The notes under the pieces: model-generated
What the model was told of the DNA's origin: nothing
What the model saw: the letters and a program-made list of their open reading frames with translations, nothing else
Databases searched by the model: none
Assembly (NCBI GenBank): GCA_965220265.1
Contig: CBDCPM010000004.1
Location: 1,364,001 to 1,428,000 of the forward strand
Length of the DNA: 64,000 nucleotides
Direction: 5' to 3'
Source of the DNA: Bin87 sp965220265
Lineage (GTDB): Bacteria; Chloroflexota; Dehalococcoidia; Lucifugimonadales; UBA3495
In this document: in pieces, positions 17,070-26,103 of the stretch
Layout of the letters: each line of letters begins with the position of its first letter
Numbering within the stretch: position 1 is the first letter of the stretch
Program-made: the position numbers and the translations under genes

Positions 17070-17429
17070 CGGCGACGATCCACCTGGCGACCGGTGACGA
17101 CTATTGCGCCAGTATAGACCACCCGTGCGAGGGAGCGTGGCGGGCGGGACCTCGGGGCTGTGCCCGGGTATTTGGGATCGGGGATTGTGGACATGCTCTT
17201 ACCCTGCGCATCCAGCGCGGAAGGCTGAGCTTAGGTCAAGTGGGCGGTGTGATAAGTGGGACACGACGGCTTGGCAACCTCTGATTTACACTTTCGACGT
17301 TCTCCGGGCGAGCGATCCTGTGACGGGGTCACGATGGGCAGGAAATTGCGCTTATAGACAGGGTTACAGGCCCGGAATATAATCTTGTTGGCTTTTATTA
17401 TTATCACTTTCTATGTCGCAGGTGACGTT
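17070..17429. other. Intergenic region upstream of the transketolase genes
   Basis: About 360 bases between the divergent fusion gene and the transketolase operon. Apart from the promoter at 17355-17383 and the probable leader to 17429, I see no gene. GC-rich segments at 17110-17230 could fold, but match no RNA family I recognise. Confidence 0.5.
17355..17383 (+). promoter_or_regulatory. Sigma70 promoter of the transketolase operon
   Basis: TAGACA (17355-17360) and a perfect TATAAT (17378-17383) are exactly 17 bases apart. Transcription should begin near 17390. This rules out the upstream TTG at 17385 as the start of the gene and favours the TTG at 17430, which follows AGGTGA. Confidence 0.65.
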
Positions 17430-18254
17430 TTGGCCGTAGTCAATCAACCGCTCCAGACCGTCGAGGAGATGCGGGAAACGTCCCTGCAACTGCGGCGTGA
17501 CAGCCTTGAAATGATTTTCGGCGCCGGAAGTGGGCACCCGGGCGGCTCGCTATCGGAAATTGACATTCTGGTAGTCCTGTATTTCGGGGTAATGCGCTAC
17601 GATGCGGAAGAACCAAAGTGGACGGAACGCGACCGGTTCGTGCTCAGCAAAGGCCACGCGTCGCCGGGATTCTACTCAACGCTGGCGCGGGCGGGGTATT
17701 TCGGTCGCGAACATTTGAGTTCTTACCGAAAGACAGACGGACTGTTGCAGGGGCACGCACACCCGATGACGCCGGGCGTAGAGATGAACTCCGGGTCGTT
17801 GGGTATGGGCCTGTCCTTCGCATTGGGCCACGCCCTGGCGGCACGGCTTGACGGAAGAGACTACCGGGTGTTCGCGCTGCTGGGCGACGGCGAATGCCAG
17901 GAGGGTGAAGTCTGGGAAGCTGCGATGTCGGCGGCGCACCACAAGGCGACCAATCTGACGGCGATTATAGACCGGAACCGGATCCAGAACGACAGGTTCA
18001 CGGACGAGGTGATGACGCTGGAGCCCCTGGCGGACCGGTGGCGCGATTTCGGGTGGAACGTTATCGACTGCGACGGTCACGAACATGCCGACGTGCTGCG
18101 GGCGTTGCAGACGGCGTCGGAAAACGGACCCACGGCGATCATCGCCCAAACGGTGAAAGGCAAGGGCGTCAGCTTCATGGAGAACAACCCGGCCTTCCAC
18201 GGGCGCGCGCCGAACGCGGAAGAATATGAGGCGGCGCTGAAGGAGTTGGCGTGA
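17430..18254 (+). CDS. Transketolase, N-terminal (thiamine-pyrophosphate binding) subunit
   Basis: A protein of about 274 residues, the first half of a split transketolase (pentose phosphate pathway). TPP-family marks are GSGHPGGSLS, LSKGHASPGFYS, the HAHPMTPGVEMNSGSLGMGL stretch and LLGDGECQEGEVWEA with an N..I Mg/TPP motif in IIDRNRIQND. The start is uncertain. A TTG at 17430 follows AGGTGA and lies about 40 bases below the predicted transcription start, while an ATG at 17469 is the fallback. The stop overlaps the start of the C-terminal subunit gene. Split transketolases are common in archaea and several bacterial phyla. Confidence 0.9.
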   Translation: MAVVNQPLQTVEEMRETSLQLRRDSLEMIFGAGSGHPGGSLSEIDILVVLYFGVMRYDAEEPKWTERDRFVLSKGHASPGFYSTLARAGYFGREHLSSYRKTDGLLQGHAHPMTPGVEMNSGSLGMGLSFALGHALAARLDGRDYRVFALLGDGECQEGEVWEAAMSAAHHKATNLTAIIDRNRIQNDRFTDEVMTLEPLADRWRDFGWNVIDCDGHEHADVLRALQTASENGPTAIIAQTVKGKGVSFMENNPAFHGRAPNAEEYEAALKELA

Positions 18255-19204
18255 TGACGACGCAAAGGGCGTCTGCGGCGACGCGGGAGACCTACGGCCG
18301 CACCCTGCTGACCATGGCGGACGAGCACCCAGACATCGTGGTTTTAGGCGGTGACCTGAACGTGTCCACCTTTGTGCACCTGTGGCGGGACCAGTTTCCG
18401 AAGCGGTTCTTCGATTTCGGCCCGGCCGAGCAGAACATCGTCGGAGTGGCGGCAGGACTAGCGGCTGCGGGGAAGATACCGTTCGTCAGCACGTTCAGCG
18501 TGTTTGGGACAGGCAGGCCGTACGACCAATTGCGGGTGCTGATATCGCAGCCTTCGCTGAACGTAAAGCTGGTCTGTACCCACGCGGGCATCTTGACGGG
18601 CGAGGACGGAATGTCGGCGCACGGAATTGAGGATCTATCTCTGATGTGCGCACTGCCGTCGTTCACGGTGATTGCCCCGGCGGACGCGCCGGAAACCGAG
18701 CAAGTGGTGCGAACGATTGCGAGCACCGATGGGCCGGTGTACGTTCGCCTGCCTCGGGCTGCAACGCAGATCGTTCATGACAGCGGATACCAATTTAAGA
18801 TAGGAGCAGCGGACCTGCTACGCCAGGGCGGGGACGTGAGCATCATAGCCGCGGGGTCGCTGGTGGCCCCGGCGCTGGATGCGGCGGAGTGCCTGAGTGG
18901 TCAGGGAATTGACGCGCGAGTGATCAACCTGCACACCGTGGCGCCGGCCGACGAGGCGGCGATAATTGCGGCGGCGGCTCAAACGGGGGCGATCGTCACG
19001 GCCGAGGAGCACTATATCCATGGCGGGCTAGGAAGCGTGGTAGCAGGTGTCGTGGCGAGGAATTGCCCTGTCCCGGTAGAGATGGTGGCACTCCATGGCT
19101 ACACCAGTTCCGGGCCGGCCAATGAGCTGATGGAGAAGAACGGCCTGACTCCCGCCGGGGTGGAGAAGGCGGTCCTGCAGGTACTAGAGCGGAAACGAGG
19201 TTAG
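18254..19204 (+). CDS. Transketolase, C-terminal (pyrimidine-binding) subunit
   Basis: A 316-residue partner of the preceding subunit. The pyrimidine-binding domain (about 1-165) shows DLNVSTFV, FPKRFFDFGPAEQNIVGVAAG and the catalytic-side glutamate in AEQN. The C-terminal transketolase domain (about 185-310) has GGDVSIIAAGS and EEHYIHGGLGS. The ATG at 18254 overlaps the previous stop by one base (TGATG). A GTG at 18251 (GTGA overlap) is an alternative, and GGAG lies at a usable distance from both. It ends 43 bases from a convergent small gene. Confidence 0.93.
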   Translation: MTTQRASAATRETYGRTLLTMADEHPDIVVLGGDLNVSTFVHLWRDQFPKRFFDFGPAEQNIVGVAAGLAAAGKIPFVSTFSVFGTGRPYDQLRVLISQPSLNVKLVCTHAGILTGEDGMSAHGIEDLSLMCALPSFTVIAPADAPETEQVVRTIASTDGPVYVRLPRAATQIVHDSGYQFKIGAADLLRQGGDVSIIAAGSLVAPALDAAECLSGQGIDARVINLHTVAPADEAAIIAAAAQTGAIVTAEEHYIHGGLGSVVAGVVARNCPVPVEMVALHGYTSSGPANELMEKNGLTPAGVEKAVLQVLERKRG

Positions 19205-19247
19205 CGCGGCCACCTGGGCCAGCGGGCCATCGCCTGGGTTCACCGAG

Positions 19248-19592
19248 TCAGGGGCCGGAGGGGGAGAGAGGGCCGTGGCCACGGCCGTTTCCGTTACCGC
19301 CAGGATAATCATCGTAGCCGGCGTTGCTGAACACTCGAATCTCGTTTCCCTGGAAGATGTGGAAGTGGTGGGTATCTTGCTCGGTTCCCACAGTGTTGAG
19401 CATGTCGGCGTCGATGTCGGATAAGATTTCTTCGATCTGCTCCGTAGTGAGATTCTGGTTGACGGATATGGCAACGTGCGCTACTCCGGGCATGAAGTGG
19501 GTGTCAATGCGCCCGACCGGATCTTCGCCGTCCAGGATGAGGTAGGCCTCGGACTGAGGAGTGCGGACCTCGCGTTCGTAATCGAAGGGCAT
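19248..19592 (-). CDS. Conserved-looking hypothetical protein downstream of proA
   Basis: A 114-residue protein that I do not recognise. It is acidic, reads like a compact alpha/beta domain (EAYLILDGEDPVGRIDTHF, VAHVAISVNQNLTTEQIEE), and ends in a Gly/Asn/His-rich tail, GGNGNGRGHG. It starts 10 bases after the proA stop on the same strand, so it is probably the last gene of the proB-proA transcript. The tail resembles the linker of the fusion protein at 1638-3743. No signal peptide or membrane helix is seen. An upstream extension overlapping proA is possible but unlikely. Confidence 0.65.
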   Translation of the reverse strand: MPFDYEREVRTPQSEAYLILDGEDPVGRIDTHFMPGVAHVAISVNQNLTTEQIEEILSDIDADMLNTVGTEQDTHHFHIFQGNEIRVFSNAGYDDYPGGNGNGRGHGPLSPSGP

Positions 19593-19602
19593 TACGCTGT
19601 GC

Positions 19603-20874
19603 TCAGGGACGGACCTGTCCGTTGCCGCGGACGATCCACTTGTAGGAAGTGAGTTCGCGAAGTCCCAGGGGGCCGCGGGCGTGGAACTTCTGGGTGCTGA
19701 TGCCGACCTCAGCGCCGAGACCAAGCTGGGAGCCGTCGGTGAAGCGGGTGCTGGTGTTGTGGTACACCGCCGCAGCGTCAACTTCGTTGAGGAAACGATT
19801 GGCCGCCACAGTGTCTTGCGTGACGATGGCTTCAGAGTGACCGGAGCCGTAGGTCTGGATGTGGTAAAGGGCGTCGTCAAGGCTGTCGACCACCTTGACG
19901 GAGGCGATCAGCGCGAGGAATTCCTGTCCCCAGTCGTTTGGTTGGGCGGGGATGGCGTTCAGGCCGCTGTCGGGACCGAGGATCGTGAGGGCACGGTGGT
20001 CGCACCGTATCTCCACGCCGGCGCCGTTGAGTTGGGAGGCGATTTCTGGAAGACAGCGGCCGGCAGCCTCGGAATGGACGAGAACGGTATCGAGAGCGTT
20101 GCAGACCGTCGGTCGCTGGACCTTGGCATTGAAGATAATGCGGGCCGCCATGTCGGCGTCGGCGTCGCGGTCGACATAGGTGTGGCAGACCCCGACGCCG
20201 CCGGTCAGCACGGGCATGGTGGCGTTTTCGGCCACAAAGTTGATCAGGCCGGAGCCACCACGAGGGACGAGCAAGTTGATTTGCTCCTTCATGTTCAGCA
20301 TGACATCGACCAACGAGCGGTCGGTATCATCGACGAACTGAACAGCGTCGGTGGGAAGGCCCGCCTCGCCGACGGCTCGATGAACCAAGGAAACCAAAGC
20401 GGTGTTGGATCGCAGGGTCTCCTTTCCGCCGCGCAAGAGACACGCATTGCCAGACTTGAGAGCCAGGGCAATGATGTCGGTGGTGACGTTGGGACGGCTC
20501 TCGTACACGCTGGCTATGACGCCGAGGGGAATGCGCCGCTTTTCGACCTCAAGGCCGTTCTCGAGCACGAAGGACTCGACGAGCTCGCCCACGGGATCGG
20601 GAAGGGCGGCAACACGGCGCACGTCGGCTGCCATGCCGTTGAGGCGCTCAGGATTCAGGAGGAGACGATCCAGGAAGGCGTCGTCGATGCCGTCGGTTTT
20701 AGCGTCGCGGTAATCGGCGGCATTGACTTCCAGGACCGGGCCCTGCTCGGTCTCTAGCGCGCGGGCGATGTTTGCTAAGGCGCGGTTGCGGGTCTCGGCG
20801 GGCAACCTGGCCAGTTCGGCGGACGCGGCCTGAGCGGCGGAACCCTGTTGGATGAGGCGGTCTGCGGCGTTCAT
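19603..20874 (-). CDS. proA: Glutamate-5-semialdehyde dehydrogenase (gamma-glutamyl phosphate reductase)
   Basis: A 423-residue NADPH-dependent enzyme, the second step of proline synthesis. Marks are KRRIPLGVIASVYESRPNVT, LRGGKETLRSN, VPRGGSGLINFV, the catalytic cysteine in QRPTVCNALDT, and the C-terminal GLRELTSYKWIVRGNGQ. The length is the family norm. It lies 33 bases downstream of proB on the same strand, a standard proB-proA pair. Confidence 0.97.
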   Translation of the reverse strand: MNAADRLIQQGSAAQAASAELARLPAETRNRALANIARALETEQGPVLEVNAADYRDAKTDGIDDAFLDRLLLNPERLNGMAADVRRVAALPDPVGELVESFVLENGLEVEKRRIPLGVIASVYESRPNVTTDIIALALKSGNACLLRGGKETLRSNTALVSLVHRAVGEAGLPTDAVQFVDDTDRSLVDVMLNMKEQINLLVPRGGSGLINFVAENATMPVLTGGVGVCHTYVDRDADADMAARIIFNAKVQRPTVCNALDTVLVHSEAAGRCLPEIASQLNGAGVEIRCDHRALTILGPDSGLNAIPAQPNDWGQEFLALIASVKVVDSLDDALYHIQTYGSGHSEAIVTQDTVAANRFLNEVDAAAVYHNTSTRFTDGSQLGLGAEVGISTQKFHARGPLGLRELTSYKWIVRGNGQVRP

Positions 20875-20907
20875 GGAACTGGTCTCCCAATGCCTAAAGT
20901 TACGCGT

Positions 20908-22110
20908 TCACAGGAGAACTAGATTGTTGCGGTGGATGACTTCCTGCCCGTAATGATAGCCGAGGATGTCGATTATGCGGTCCGACCGCATCCCCTGGAT
21001 GTGCTGGACGTCAGCGCCGGAATAGTTGGCGATACCGCAGGCGACGTGCTGCCGGGCGAGGTCGGAAACATAGATGATGTCGCCGCGCTTGAAGTCGCCG
21101 ATCACACTGCGGACACCAGCTGGCAATAGACTGACTGCGCTGCCGCGCAGGGCGGCGACTGCACCGTCGTCCACGATGACCTGGCCCCAGCCGCTGTCGC
21201 CCACACGGGACAGCATCCAGCGCTTGCGGGCTTCAAGCTTGCTCTGAGCCGGCTTGAAGAAGGTGCCGATGGGCTCACCCCGGGCGATCCGTAGTAGGGC
21301 GTCCGGATCCCGGCCGCGGCAGATAGCCATCGCAATGCCGGATGTGGTCACCAATTGCGCGGCGTGGAGCTTGGTGGGCATGCCGCCACGGGCCCAGGCG
21401 TTGCGGTGTTCGCCGGCCATGGCGAACACATCCTCGTCGACGGAGGCAATGAATTCGAGGCGGGTCGCCGCTGGGTCAGAGCGCGGGTCGGCGGTGTACA
21501 AGCCGTCGATATCGGAGAGGATTATCAGTAAGTCGGCGTCGATCAGTGCGGCTATGAGCGAGGAAAGCCGGTCGTTGTCGCCGAATATTTCACCGATTTC
21601 GTCCGCGGCAACCACGTCGTTTTCGTTCAATATCGGCACGACGCCCATTTCCAGCAGGGACAGGAGGGTGTTACGGATATTGAGGTAGGACTGCCGTTCG
21701 GCGAGATCGTGGAGGGTGAGCAGTACTTGGGCGACGGTGATACCGTGGCCGGCGAAGAGATCGGCGTAGATGTTCATCAACCGGCTCTGGCCCAGGGCCG
21801 CGTACACCTGCCGGGTCGGGATGTCGGGGATGGCGGGCGCACCGGGAGATTCAGTAGCGGACTGGCGCCCTGCGGCTATGGCGCCCGAGGTGACCAGCAG
21901 CATCTGAGAACCTGCCACATCGCAGAGTTCGGCGATCTGGGAGACGAGGGAACCCATAACGGCGGAATCCAAACTGCCCCTTGGGTTGCCCCCTGTGAGG
22001 ACGCTGGTGCCGGCCTTAACGACTATACGGTGGTAGGAGGATTGCCTGGCTGTCCCGCTGCGTTCGTGCGGCAAAGTGGCTTGGTCGGTCTGTTGCCGCG
22101 AGGCTGACAT
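20908..22110 (-). CDS. proB: Glutamate 5-kinase with PUA domain
   Basis: A 400-residue enzyme that phosphorylates glutamate in the first step of proline synthesis. The amino-acid-kinase fold covers about residues 30-290 (VVKAGTSVLTGG, LLVTSGAIAAGRQ, NENDVVAADEIGEIFGDND, LSDIDGLYTADPR, GMPTKLHAA). A C-terminal PUA domain follows (about 310-400: GQVIVDDGAVAALR, FKRGDIIYVSD). The ATG at 22110 gives a usual length with a 25-30 residue N-terminal extension rich in polar residues. A further in-frame start at 22194 lies upstream of the -10 element at 22142-22150 and so is unlikely. Confidence 0.95.
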   Translation of the reverse strand: MSASRQQTDQATLPHERSGTARQSSYHRIVVKAGTSVLTGGNPRGSLDSAVMGSLVSQIAELCDVAGSQMLLVTSGAIAAGRQSATESPGAPAIPDIPTRQVYAALGQSRLMNIYADLFAGHGITVAQVLLTLHDLAERQSYLNIRNTLLSLLEMGVVPILNENDVVAADEIGEIFGDNDRLSSLIAALIDADLLIILSDIDGLYTADPRSDPAATRLEFIASVDEDVFAMAGEHRNAWARGGMPTKLHAAQLVTTSGIAMAICRGRDPDALLRIARGEPIGTFFKPAQSKLEARKRWMLSRVGDSGWGQVIVDDGAVAALRGSAVSLLPAGVRSVIGDFKRGDIIYVSDLARQHVACGIANYSGADVQHIQGMRSDRIIDILGYHYGQEVIHRNNLVLL

Positions 22111-22141
22111 ACGGAGGTTCCGGTTGCGTGGGGACGATTGG

Positions 22142-22150
22142 ATTATAGCA
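22142..22150 (-). promoter_or_regulatory. Extended -10 promoter of proB-proA
   Basis: On the minus strand the sequence reads TGCTATAAT, a perfect extended -10 element. No good -35 box is present, as is usual with extended -10 promoters. The leader to the proB ATG at 22110 would be about 25 bases. The same TGCTATAAT word precedes nuoA. Confidence 0.5.
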
Positions 22151-22357
22151 TGTAGCCTTATAGAACCCCGGCTTGGAACCGTCGAGCAGGACATGCATCC
22201 TTGATAAGCGCCCAGCTAACGCCAAACGGTTGTTGCGGAACAGGCGCCGCGACCCGGAGTTGTAACTTTCATTGCCACTTGGACGACATTGCGACGCCGC
22301 TGGACTCCGTGCGGTCCCAAACCGGATTGCGGAATGGACATCTGGCGGTGGTGCGTC

Positions 22358-22387
22358 TTGGACATAGGGCGGGAACGGGCGTACAAT
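22358..22387 (+). promoter_or_regulatory. Candidate mfd promoter
   Basis: TTGGAC (22358-22363) and TACAAT (22382-22387) are 18 bases apart. The predicted leader to the mfd ATG at 22462 is about 70 bases. Confidence 0.45.
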
Positions 22388-22461
22388 TTTTGCACGGGGC
22401 TGGCGCAAGGCTAGTCCCGTCTCGGCGTGTAGCACGAGATCATATTTCAGCGTGGTGACAA

Positions 22462-25400
22462 ATGGCATTAACTGGATTGCTGTCGTTGGTTGGAGCACAA
22501 GCGTGGATGCGGGGTCACCTGCGAAACCTGGAACGGCCCGAGGCGCGGGCGACGCTGACGATAGGCAGCGACCACCAGGCGGTTTACGTGGGGGCGTTGT
22601 GGCACCTGCAGCAACGACCGGTCATAGTGATAAACCCACGGTTGGAGGACGCGCGGCGGTTGCACGACCAGCTGCTGGCTTACCTGGGCGACGAGGCCCC
22701 GGTATGGCTGTTGCCGGAGCCTGAAGTCCTGCCCTTTGAGCGCCTGGCGGTTGATGCGCGGACGGGGAACCAAAGGCTGTCAGCTTTGGCGGGGTTGGCG
22801 AGCTACCGGGAGCGGAACAACGATGCACCGCCTCCCGTGGTGGTTGCGTCGGTGGCGTCCGCGCTGAGGCTCACGCTGCCGCCGGAGCTCGCGGTGGGAC
22901 GGCACCCGGAAGTGTCGTGCACCAATCTGGTGTCCAAAGGGGATCGTATGGCGTCCATAGACGCGCTGATGGACGCGTGGGTGAGGCTGGGATACCGCCG
23001 GGAGCCACAGGTGGAGACGCCCGGGTGCTTCAGCCTGCGCGGTGGCATCCTGGACATCTACCCGACCAACGCGGAGATGCCGTACCGGGTGGAGCTATGG
23101 GACGACGAAATCGACACGATCCGACGGTTCGACCCTGAAACCCAACGGTCGGTGGAGGATGTCGAAGGCGTGGCCATCGTGGCAGCCCGAGAGCAGCTAC
23201 CAGAACTATGCGACACCGATTGGTTCGACGAACAACGAAGGAGCATCGACCTGAGCCCGTGCAACGCGGGTAATGTGGCGAGATTCCAAGAAGAACTGGC
23301 GCACCTGTTGACGGACCCGAATCCGGAAACGCTGTCGTTTTATAACGGCTTGCTGAACCGCCATACGTTGGCGGACTACCTCCCTGATGACAGCATCTTG
23401 GTGCTCGACCGCCCGAACCGTCTGGCGGACGAAGCGGAGGAGCAAGAGGCGAAGTACGACCAGCAGCGATCCAATCGGCAAGATAGGGGCGAACTGCCGT
23501 ACGGTTTCCCATCGCCATCCACCGATTGGGAGAACATGACGCAACGGGTGAACCGCGCGGGCATCACCACAGTGAGCATGGAACGGTGGAGCACGGAAGA
23601 ATCCCGGAGGCTGGTGGAGCCTCTGGCCGATCTCAGCGCGGGACTGGATCATTTCACACACGACGCGGCCCGCCGGGTAAGCGATGGGGGAGCGGTGGTT
23701 GCGATCACGCAACACGCGAGCCGGCTCGCCAAAGTGCTTGAGGAGGAAGGAGTTTCGGCGGAGTCCACCGACAGCCTACCCACCCGCCCCCGGCCGAACC
23801 GAGTGTACGTCCTGAACGGCGCATTGAGCCGGGGATGGCAGACGGAAGCTACCGAAAATGGGCCCGCGGTTGCAGTATACAGCGACGCGGAGTTGTTCGG
23901 AACGGTGAAACGCCGCAGCTACCGTCCATCAAGGAAACGGCAGTACCTGGGAGAGGCCGTCACGCTGGGCGACCTGACCCCGGGGGCCTACGTGGTGCAC
24001 ATTGACCACGGTGTGGCGAAATTCATCGGCACTACACAGCTAGAATCAACAGGCGACGACCGGGAATACCTGGTTCTGGAATATGCGGGCGACGACCGAC
24101 TGTACGTACCCACCGAACAACTGGACCGAATAGGGGCGTACGTTGCGGCAACCGACCAACCACCTTCACTCACGAGGCTGGGCGGAAGCGAATGGCAGCG
24201 AATCAAGGAGAAGGCGACCGGGGCTGCAAAGGAGATCGCGGAGGAGTTGCTCAGGCTCTACGCCATCAGGGAGACGGTCGATGGGCACCGGTTCGGCCCG
24301 GACGCCGCATGGCAGCAAGACTTGGAGGACTCGTTCCCCTACCAGGAAACGGCTGACCAGATCCAGGCGATCGACGAGGTTAAGAACGACATGGAGGCGA
24401 CCAAACCCATGGACCGACTGATCTGCGGCGACGTGGGATACGGTAAGACTGAGGTGGCGCTGCGAGCGGCGTTCAAGACGATAAACGAAGGGATGCAGGT
24501 GGCCATACTGGTGCCGACCACGGTGTTGGCGCAGCAGCACTACGCGACATTCACGGAAAGGTTGGCACCTTACCCGGTCAAAGTCGAGGTGCTGAGCCGG
24601 TTCCGGACGCACAAAGAACAGGAACAGGTGGTAGAAGCAGCGAAATCGGGGACGGTTGACATAGTTATCGGAACACACCGCATCCTGCAAAAGGACATGG
24701 GGTTTAAAGACCTGGGGTTGGTGATCATCGACGAGGAGCATCGGTTCGGAGTGGCGCACAAGGAGCGCCTGAAACAGATGCGGGCCGAAGTCGACGTGAT
24801 GACGCTGAGCGCAACTCCGATCCCCCGGACGCTGCACATGGCGCTGGCGGGGGTGCGGGACATGAGCGTGATCCACACTCCACCGGAAGCGCGGCTGCCG
24901 GTAAAGACTTTCGTCGCGGAGGACAGCGCCGAGCCGGTGCGTGAGGCGATTCTTCGCGAGTTGGAGCGGGATGGGCAGGTGTTCTTCCTGCACAATCGGG
25001 TGCGGACCATCAACAACGTCGCGGAGGAGTTGGGGAAACTCGTCCCGGAAGCCCGCATACTCGTGGGCCACGGCCAGATGCCGGAGTCGGAATTGGAAGA
25101 GGTGATGGTGACGTTCGCCAACCGAGAGGCGGACGTGCTGGTCTGCACCACGATCATCGAGTCGGGCCTGGACATGCCCAACGTGAACACGATCATCATC
25201 GACCGTGCAGACCGCTTTGGGCTGGCACAGCTGTACCAACTGCGTGGGAGAGTGGGCCGTGGAGACCACCGGGCCTACGCCTACCTGCTGCTGCCCGACA
25301 ACCAGGAAATAAGCGAGGCGGCCAGCAAACGCATCCACGCGATACTGGAAGCGAACGAACTGGGAGCGGGGTTCCGTATCGCCATGCGCGACCTGGAGAT

Positions 25401-26100
25401 CCGCGGCGCCGGCAACCTTCTCGGAGCCGACCAGAGCGGGCAGATCCACGCGGTGGGACTCAACATGTACTCGGAGTTGCTCAACGAGGCAGTGCAGAAC
25501 CTGTCAAATCACGAAGCCGGCGGCGCCAGCGCGAAAGCGGAGCCTCCTCCGAGGATCGATCTGCAGGTTCCGGCCTCCATACCGTCGGAATACATCGCGC
25601 ACATGCCGGCGCGGTTGGCCTTCTACCAGAGGTTGTCCAATATCGCCGACAGAGAACAAATCGCGGCGGTCCAGGCGGACATGGAAGACAGGTTCGGCCC
25701 GGTGCCGCAGGAAGTGAGCAACCTGTTGGCGGTTACGGACCTGCGCTGCCTGGGCTCCTCGGCGGGGGTCGAATCGATCGCAAGCAGCAGTGACGGGATC
25801 ATCACCGTCGTTTTCCGGCATCCGGTAGGTGATGCTCAGCAGGCGCTCCAGAACAAGATGGGGCCGGGAATACGGGTCGGTCGGCGCGACATGGAAGTGC
25901 GAACGGCGGGCGACACCGACCGCGGGATTGCGCGGCTGGGCAGAGCTTTGCGCCGGGTGGCATCGTTCGTCGATGAAATGCGGGAAGCCATGGAGGCGGC
26001 GGCGGAGTCCGCCCAAATAGCGCCGGACCCGCCACCTGAAACTCCGGCGAGGAGCCGTCGCCGGCGCCGGCCAGCGAGGCAACCGGTCGCCGCCGACTGA
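22462..26100 (+). CDS. mfd: Transcription-repair coupling factor Mfd
   Basis: A 1212-residue DNA translocase that pushes stalled RNA polymerase off damaged DNA and recruits UvrA. The N-terminal UvrB-like domain (about 1-350) has the FSLRGGILDIYPTNAEMPYR stretch. The RNA-polymerase-interacting CarD/RID domain lies near 490-560 (GAYVVHIDHGVAKFIG). The helicase motor follows: Walker A GDVGYGKTEVALRAAF (656 onward), DEEH (757-760), SATPIPRTLHMAL, and the TIIESGLDMPNVNTIII and QLYQLRGRVGR motifs. The C-terminal TRCF domain ends in a very basic tail (about 1195-1206, RSRRRRRP), which is not a usual feature. The stop lies three bases from a convergent lipoprotein gene. Confidence 0.97.
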   Translation: MALTGLLSLVGAQAWMRGHLRNLERPEARATLTIGSDHQAVYVGALWHLQQRPVIVINPRLEDARRLHDQLLAYLGDEAPVWLLPEPEVLPFERLAVDARTGNQRLSALAGLASYRERNNDAPPPVVVASVASALRLTLPPELAVGRHPEVSCTNLVSKGDRMASIDALMDAWVRLGYRREPQVETPGCFSLRGGILDIYPTNAEMPYRVELWDDEIDTIRRFDPETQRSVEDVEGVAIVAAREQLPELCDTDWFDEQRRSIDLSPCNAGNVARFQEELAHLLTDPNPETLSFYNGLLNRHTLADYLPDDSILVLDRPNRLADEAEEQEAKYDQQRSNRQDRGELPYGFPSPSTDWENMTQRVNRAGITTVSMERWSTEESRRLVEPLADLSAGLDHFTHDAARRVSDGGAVVAITQHASRLAKVLEEEGVSAESTDSLPTRPRPNRVYVLNGALSRGWQTEATENGPAVAVYSDAELFGTVKRRSYRPSRKRQYLGEAVTLGDLTPGAYVVHIDHGVAKFIGTTQLESTGDDREYLVLEYAGDDRLYVPTEQLDRIGAYVAATDQPPSLTRLGGSEWQRIKEKATGAAKEIAEELLRLYAIRETVDGHRFGPDAAWQQDLEDSFPYQETADQIQAIDEVKNDMEATKPMDRLICGDVGYGKTEVALRAAFKTINEGMQVAILVPTTVLAQQHYATFTERLAPYPVKVEVLSRFRTHKEQEQVVEAAKSGTVDIVIGTHRILQKDMGFKDLGLVIIDEEHRFGVAHKERLKQMRAEVDVMTLSATPIPRTLHMALAGVRDMSVIHTPPEARLPVKTFVAEDSAEPVREAILRELERDGQVFFLHNRVRTINNVAEELGKLVPEARILVGHGQMPESELEEVMVTFANREADVLVCTTIIESGLDMPNVNTIIIDRADRFGLAQLYQLRGRVGRGDHRAYAYLLLPDNQEISEAASKRIHAILEANELGAGFRIAMRDLEIRGAGNLLGADQSGQIHAVGLNMYSELLNEAVQNLSNHEAGGASAKAEPPPRIDLQVPASIPSEYIAHMPARLAFYQRLSNIADREQIAAVQADMEDRFGPVPQEVSNLLAVTDLRCLGSSAGVESIASSSDGIITVVFRHPVGDAQQALQNKMGPGIRVGRRDMEVRTAGDTDRGIARLGRALRRVASFVDEMREAMEAAAESAQIAPDPPPETPARSRRRRRPARQPVAAD

Positions 26101-26103
26101 GTT

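Larger units (their letters stand above)
22111..22461. other. Divergent intergenic region between proB and mfd
   Basis: About 350 bases holding a probable proB promoter (22142-22150, minus strand) and an mfd promoter (22358-22387, plus strand). No gene or recognised RNA is seen in the rest. Confidence 0.5.

Noticed and set aside
19681..20757. A 358-codon open frame opposite proA
   Set aside because: It lies entirely on the reverse of a clear proA gene, has no family motif and reflects GC-rich codon structure.
24166..25449. A 427-codon open frame opposite mfd
   Set aside because: It is antisense to the conserved helicase core of Mfd and has a His/Arg/Gln-rich composition typical of shadow frames.
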